Assembly: GCA_013375335.1 (NCBI GenBank) | Contig: JABXJZ010000010.1 | Location: forward strand, 1-15,155 | From: Desulfobacterales bacterium | GTDB lineage: Bacteria; Desulfobacterota; DSM-4660; Desulfatiglandales; B25-G16 | DNA: 15,155 nt | Direction of reading: 5' to 3' | Shown: piece after piece, positions 13,060 through 15,155 of the stretch | Layout of the letters: every line of letters begins with the position of its first letter | Position numbering within the stretch: the stretch's first letter is position 1 | Notes under the pieces: generated by a model | Told to the model about the DNA's origin: nothing | Databases searched by the model: none | What the model saw: the letters and a program-made list of their open reading frames with translations, nothing else | Position numbers and translations under genes: made by a program

Positions 13060-14187
13060 CTAAAGGTCTTTTCCCGTTCCCTTAGCTATTAATAGGCCTG
13101 CAGCCTCATCAACTTGTGCCTCAGTAGTAGGCCTGCCGAGGCTCAGTCGAATGGCACCGATCCCCACTTCTTCCGTGACTCCCATGGCCCCAAGCACATG
13201 GGATAGTTTCAAAGACCGATCATGACAGGCTGCACCCGTAGAGGCACAGAGCTCGGGTATCTCGCTAAGGATTTCTTCTCCAATCATCCCCGGAAAGGAG
13301 AGGTTTAGGGTATTGGGGAGCCTGTTTTCTGGATGTCCATTCAGCACTACTTCTGGAATGGCTGAGAGTATCTGGTTGTGTAATCTATCCCTCAGACCCC
13401 TTAAACGGGGAATATCATCAGAGAGGTTATCCAAGACGAGCTCACATGCCTTGCCCAGACCTACATTAAGGATCACATTTTCCGTCCCGGACCTTAGCCC
13501 CATCTCCTGACCACCACCATGTATAAAGGGCTCAATCTTTACCCCATTTCTGATATAGAGCGCTCCCACACCCTTAGGGGCATAGATCTTGTGGCCGGCA
13601 ATGGTAAGAAAATCAACCCCCAGGTCACCGACCTTGGTTTCTGTTTTGCCAACGGATTGAGCCGCATCCGTGTGAAAAAGGACCCCATGCTCCCTGGCAA
13701 TCGAGCTAATCTCGGCAAGGGGCTGGATTGTGCCTGTCTCATTATTTGCGTGCATTACTGTTATGAGGATGGTATCTCTTCGGACCGCCTTTCTTATTTC
13801 ATCCGGATCTAAGGAGCCATATTTATCTACCGGGAGGAATGTCACATCATAGCCATCTTCCATGAGAAAGAGGGCTGTATTTATTATGGAGGGATGCTCG
13901 ATCTTTGTCGTAATTATGTGCCGACCTTTGTTTCGCAGGCTCCATGCCACACTTTTGAGAACCATATTATTCGATTCAGTGCCGCCGCTGGTAAAAACGA
14001 CCTCGGTGCTTTCACATCCCAGCATTCTGGATACTTGTCCCCGAGCCTTTTCCAAGGCCTCCCTTGCCCTTCCTCCCATAGGGTGGGCGCTGCTCGGGTT
14101 CCCGAAATCCTCAACCAAAAAGGGCATCATTGCTTCAGCCACCTCTTTTGCAACAGGAGTTGTGGCGTTATAATCAAGGTAAATCAT
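13060..14187 (-). CDS. Cysteine desulfurase (NifS/IscS family, group I)
   Basis: PLP enzyme that takes sulfur from cysteine as a persulfide for Fe-S clusters, thiolated tRNA or other cofactors. The class V aminotransferase fold is complete in 375 aa: M-I-Y-L-D-Y-N-A-T-T-P start, F-T-S-G-G-T-E-S-N-N at 65-74, H98, H-A-N-N-E-T-G-T-I-Q-P, D174 in H-T-D-A-A-Q, and the PLP lysine K200 in I-A-G-H-K. The persulfide cysteine is C321 in A-S-T-G-A-A-C-H-D, not the S-S-G-S-A-C-x-S of housekeeping IscS; G-A-A-C-H occurs in NifS-like paralogs, some with specialised sulfur or selenium roles (family knowledge). No iscU, iscA or iscR is adjacent. The ATG at 14187 lies 12 nt after GGAGG; an out-of-frame ATG sits between them, so initiation could be inefficient. 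The gene directly follows a truncated HAD gene. Confidence 0.9.
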   Translation of the reverse strand: MIYLDYNATTPVAKEVAEAMMPFLVEDFGNPSSAHPMGGRAREALEKARGQVSRMLGCESTEVVFTSGGTESNNMVLKSVAWSLRNKGRHIITTKIEHPSIINTALFLMEDGYDVTFLPVDKYGSLDPDEIRKAVRRDTILITVMHANNETGTIQPLAEISSIAREHGVLFHTDAAQSVGKTETKVGDLGVDFLTIAGHKIYAPKGVGALYIRNGVKIEPFIHGGGQEMGLRSGTENVILNVGLGKACELVLDNLSDDIPRLRGLRDRLHNQILSAIPEVVLNGHPENRLPNTLNLSFPGMIGEEILSEIPELCASTGAACHDRSLKLSHVLGAMGVTEEVGIGAIRLSLGRPTTEAQVDEAAGLLIAKGTGKDL

Positions 14188-14203
14188 CCGCTTGCATTAC
14201 CTC

Positions 14204-14464
14204 CTAAGCGTGGCCTTCTCTTACCTTGTGTACTGAGATCCCTAAATCCCCGAGCAACGCCTCTGCATTTCTATTAGTATCAGCGGTAACAACCATTACC
14301 TCCAGTTTCCGGTTTAGTTCCGTCAGCTTTTCCCTGACGCCTTTTATGATTCTTCCGTCTAAGGCAATTGTCCCGTTGAGGTCTAATATCAAATGCTCTA
14401 TGGTGTAGTTACCCTTTCCGGGGATGGCTATATCCATCACTCTCGTGCCTTTTCTATTTGCCAC
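14204..14464 (-). CDS. Truncated HAD / soluble P-type-ATPase-like protein (N-terminal half)
   Basis: Residues 23-32 read E-H-L-I-L-D-L-N-G-T, the HAD motif I with nucleophile Asp28, but with Asn in place of the usual second Asp, as in the small soluble P-type-ATPase-like group (COG4087 type; family recognised from memory). V-V-T-A-D-T at 58-63 is motif II. The frame then stops at 86 aa, before the motif III lysine and the motif IV acidic loop, whereas the family is about 150 aa long. It therefore looks like the N-terminal half of a broken gene. The GTG at 14464 shares a base with the preceding small ORF stop; an ATG at 14437 (M-D-I-A-I-P-G-K-G) better matches the usual family start. Its stop lies inside the ribosome binding region of the desulfurase gene, so the missing half may have been lost by deletion. 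Catalysis is unlikely. Confidence 0.65.
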   Translation of the reverse strand: MANRKGTRVMDIAIPGKGNYTIEHLILDLNGTIALDGRIIKGVREKLTELNRKLEVMVVTADTNRNAEALLGDLGISVHKVREGHA

Positions 14465-14571
14465 TAACCTCTTTTACCTCCACAATGTTTGTATGCTGCT
14501 GTTTCCGTCATGTCAAATGGTACATCACCTTTGCGGCAATTCTTACAATGGTCCATGAGGGCCGGAGGCAT
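14464..14571 (-). CDS. Small cysteine-containing protein, unrecognised
   Basis: A 35-codon ORF from the ATG at 14571: it reads M-P-P-A-L-M-D-H-C-K-N-C-R-K-G and ends Y-K-H-C-G-G-K-R-G. A C-x2-C pair (C9, C12) and a later H29-C30 with glycines could bind zinc or an iron-sulfur cluster. The stop overlaps the GTG of the HAD-like gene by one base (TAGTG), which suggests coupling. An AGAGG lies only 2 nt before the ATG, so initiation is uncertain; ATG at 14556 is an alternative. I do not recognise the family. It could also be the tail of a decayed longer protein, since a stop lies five codons upstream of the ATG. Coding status is tentative. Confidence 0.4.
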   Translation of the reverse strand: MPPALMDHCKNCRKGDVPFDMTETAAYKHCGGKRG

Positions 14572-14638
14572 GCCCTCTTCACAATTTCATGAAAAAAACA
14601 ACCTAAAGCTTGAGCTCCATCGCCATTGACGATGGCAG

Positions 14639-14644
14639 TATAAT
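14639..14644 (+). promoter_or_regulatory. Possible -10 box for the MFS leader
   Basis: A perfect TATAAT occurs on the plus strand, but no good -35 hexamer lies 16-18 nt upstream and there is no extended -10 TG. If used, it would give a leader of about 170 nt before the MFS start. Confidence 0.25.
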
Positions 14645-14756
14645 CTTGACTTTTCTTTCTCGATGTATTTACTTCGTTCTCTTTAGTTGATTGGGTGCAT
14701 AGCTTCACGACACGAAGAAGTGAATTCATGAGGACTTGGTAGGGGGGCAAATAGTC

Positions 14757-14771
14757 GCCGCCGAAGGCGGC
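14757..14771 (+). other. GC-rich hairpin in the MFS leader
   Basis: GCCGCC-GAA-GGCGGC is a perfect 6-bp all-GC stem with a 3-nt loop, 20 nt upstream of the terminator hairpin. It is a stable element of a structured leader if the region is transcribed on the plus strand. Confidence 0.45.
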
Positions 14772-14791
14772 AGGGCTCTCCATCCACGAAT

Positions 14792-14818
14792 CCACCAGAC
14801 GGTGGTTTTTTATTTTTT
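14792..14818 (+). terminator. Intrinsic terminator immediately upstream of the MFS gene
   Basis: The stem CCACC-AGAC-GGTGG is followed directly by TTTTTTATTTTTT on the plus strand, the standard Rho-independent arrangement. The T tract ends 3-4 nt before the ATG at 14822. No plus-strand gene precedes it within the window's intergenic space, so it would act on a leader or small RNA, as in attenuation. It would not work as a terminator on the minus strand, where the T tract precedes the stem as an A tract. Confidence 0.65.
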
Positions 14819-14821
14819 GCT

Positions 14822-15155
14822 ATGATGGAGCACTCAAGAAGTACTGATATAAAAGTGATCTTCGGCTTGACCCTCGTTCATTTTATTGGCGATTTTTATT
14901 CCTCCTTCGTCAATCCGCTCCTTCCGCTGTTTGTCAAACAGTTCTCCCTCACATTGACACAGGTCGGGCTGATCGCAGGGATAAGCCGGTTTTTGGCCTT
15001 TATTGTCCAGCCTTCGGTGGGATACCTCGCCGATCACTACCGAACCCGCTTCTTTGTCTTGGGCGGTCCACTCCTGGCAATAGTGTTTATTCCCCTTGTG
15101 GGAATTGCCTCCGGTTTTTTAGTGCTCCTCCTTGTTATATCCTTGGGGTCCATCG
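14822..15155 (+). CDS. MFS transporter, N-terminal part (runs off the right edge)
   Basis: Inner-membrane major facilitator transporter; 111 codons are in the window. After a short polar N-terminus, TM1 covers about residues 11-36 (H-F-I-G-D-F-Y-S-S-F-V-N-P-L-L-P), TM2 about 45-66, TM3 about 78-95 and TM4 from 97. The loop between TM2 and TM3 has G-Y-L-A-D-H-Y-R-T-R (67-76), a variant of MFS motif A, G-x-L-A-D-R-x-G-R-R. The TM1 pattern resembles the fosmidomycin-resistance (Fsr) type drug exporters, but substrate cannot be assigned. Tandem ATGs at 14822 and 14825 are both possible starts. There is no normal Shine-Dalgarno: a T-rich terminator tail lies directly before the start, so expression may need read-through and an unusual initiation. 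Confidence 0.85.
   Translation, partial: MMEHSRSTDIKVIFGLTLVHFIGDFYSSFVNPLLPLFVKQFSLTLTQVGLIAGISRFLAFIVQPSVGYLADHYRTRFFVLGGPLLAIVFIPLVGIASGFLVLLLVISLGSI

Larger units (their letters stand above)
14572..14821. other. Gene-poor divergent intergenic region before the MFS gene
   Basis: I see no recognisable gene here. A 95-codon minus-strand frame (14508-14795) crosses it but has no family resemblance and competes with the small Cys ORF. The region contains a plus-strand TATAAT at 14639-14644, a GC-rich hairpin at 14757-14771 and an intrinsic terminator at 14792-14818. A CCATCG/CGATGG hairpin lies at about 14616-14634, and a GAGGGC/GCCCTC inverted repeat overlaps the start of the small ORF. Confidence 0.5.

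Noticed and set aside
14508..14795. 95-codon minus-strand open frame in the intergenic region
   Set aside because: No family resemblance, low-complexity composition change along its length, its start region is antisense to the terminator hairpin and it competes with the small Cys ORF in another frame.
1..15155. CRISPR array, tRNA/rRNA genes, insertion sequence or phage genes
   Set aside because: I saw no spaced direct repeats, no T-loop-like tRNA sequence, and no transposase, integrase or phage structural motifs on either strand.

Overview
The window looks like a chromosomal segment of a Gram-negative bacterium, most likely an anaerobe of the former Deltaproteobacteria (Desulfobacterota) or a close relative. 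The reasons are the gene order kdsA-lptC-lptA-lptB-rpoN-hpf-ptsN, a long-form ribosome hibernation factor, a free-standing carboxyltransferase subunit (PycB/OadA type) and a branched-chain-amino-acid-type ABC transporter. The taxonomic call is an inference from gene content and order; there is no rRNA here.

Layout. (1) Positions 1-267, minus strand: the start of tpiA, preceded by only the last 29 codons of a glyceraldehyde-3-phosphate dehydrogenase gene. (2) 268-1711, minus: a mannose-family PTS EIIA, the nitrogen-PTS EIIA (ptsN) and long hpf. (3) 1859-6082, minus: kdsA, lptC, lptA, lptB and rpoN, closely packed; this couples Kdo synthesis and LPS transport with sigma-54. (4) 6083-6306: an intergenic region with three small hairpins and a likely kdsA promoter. 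(5) 6307-7800, minus: pycB/oadA-type carboxyltransferase behind a strong sigma-70 promoter. (6) 8046-9317, plus: a periplasmic substrate-binding protein, with a possible sigma-54 promoter upstream. It is convergent with (7) 9326-12690, minus: livG-livF-livH-livM, transcribed from a near-consensus sigma-70 promoter at 12737-12765. (8) 12691-13059: a gene-free region with inverted repeats. (9) 13060-14571, minus: a small cysteine-bearing ORF, a HAD/P-type-ATPase-like fragment and a cysteine desulfurase. (10) 14572-15155: a gene-poor stretch with a plus-strand intrinsic terminator directly before the 5' end of an MFS transporter that runs off the window.

How the genes fit together. kdsA with lptCAB supplies and exports the LPS core. 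rpoN, hpf, ptsN and the second EIIA form the usual regulatory appendix of that operon and may link carbon/nitrogen state to sigma-54 and ribosome hibernation. The SBP and LivGFHM together make one complete ABC importer, although the SBP gene is transcribed separately and from the opposite strand. The carboxyltransferase needs a biotin carrier and a biotin carboxylase or decarboxylase partner that are not in the window.

Most of the window is ordinary conserved sequence, and I see no clearly new defence, mobile or secretion system. The points most worth a second look are the terminator-ended leader of the MFS gene, the small Cys protein / half-HAD / desulfurase cluster, the gap remnant next to tpiA, and the two-strand, possibly two-sigma-factor arrangement of the Liv transporter.
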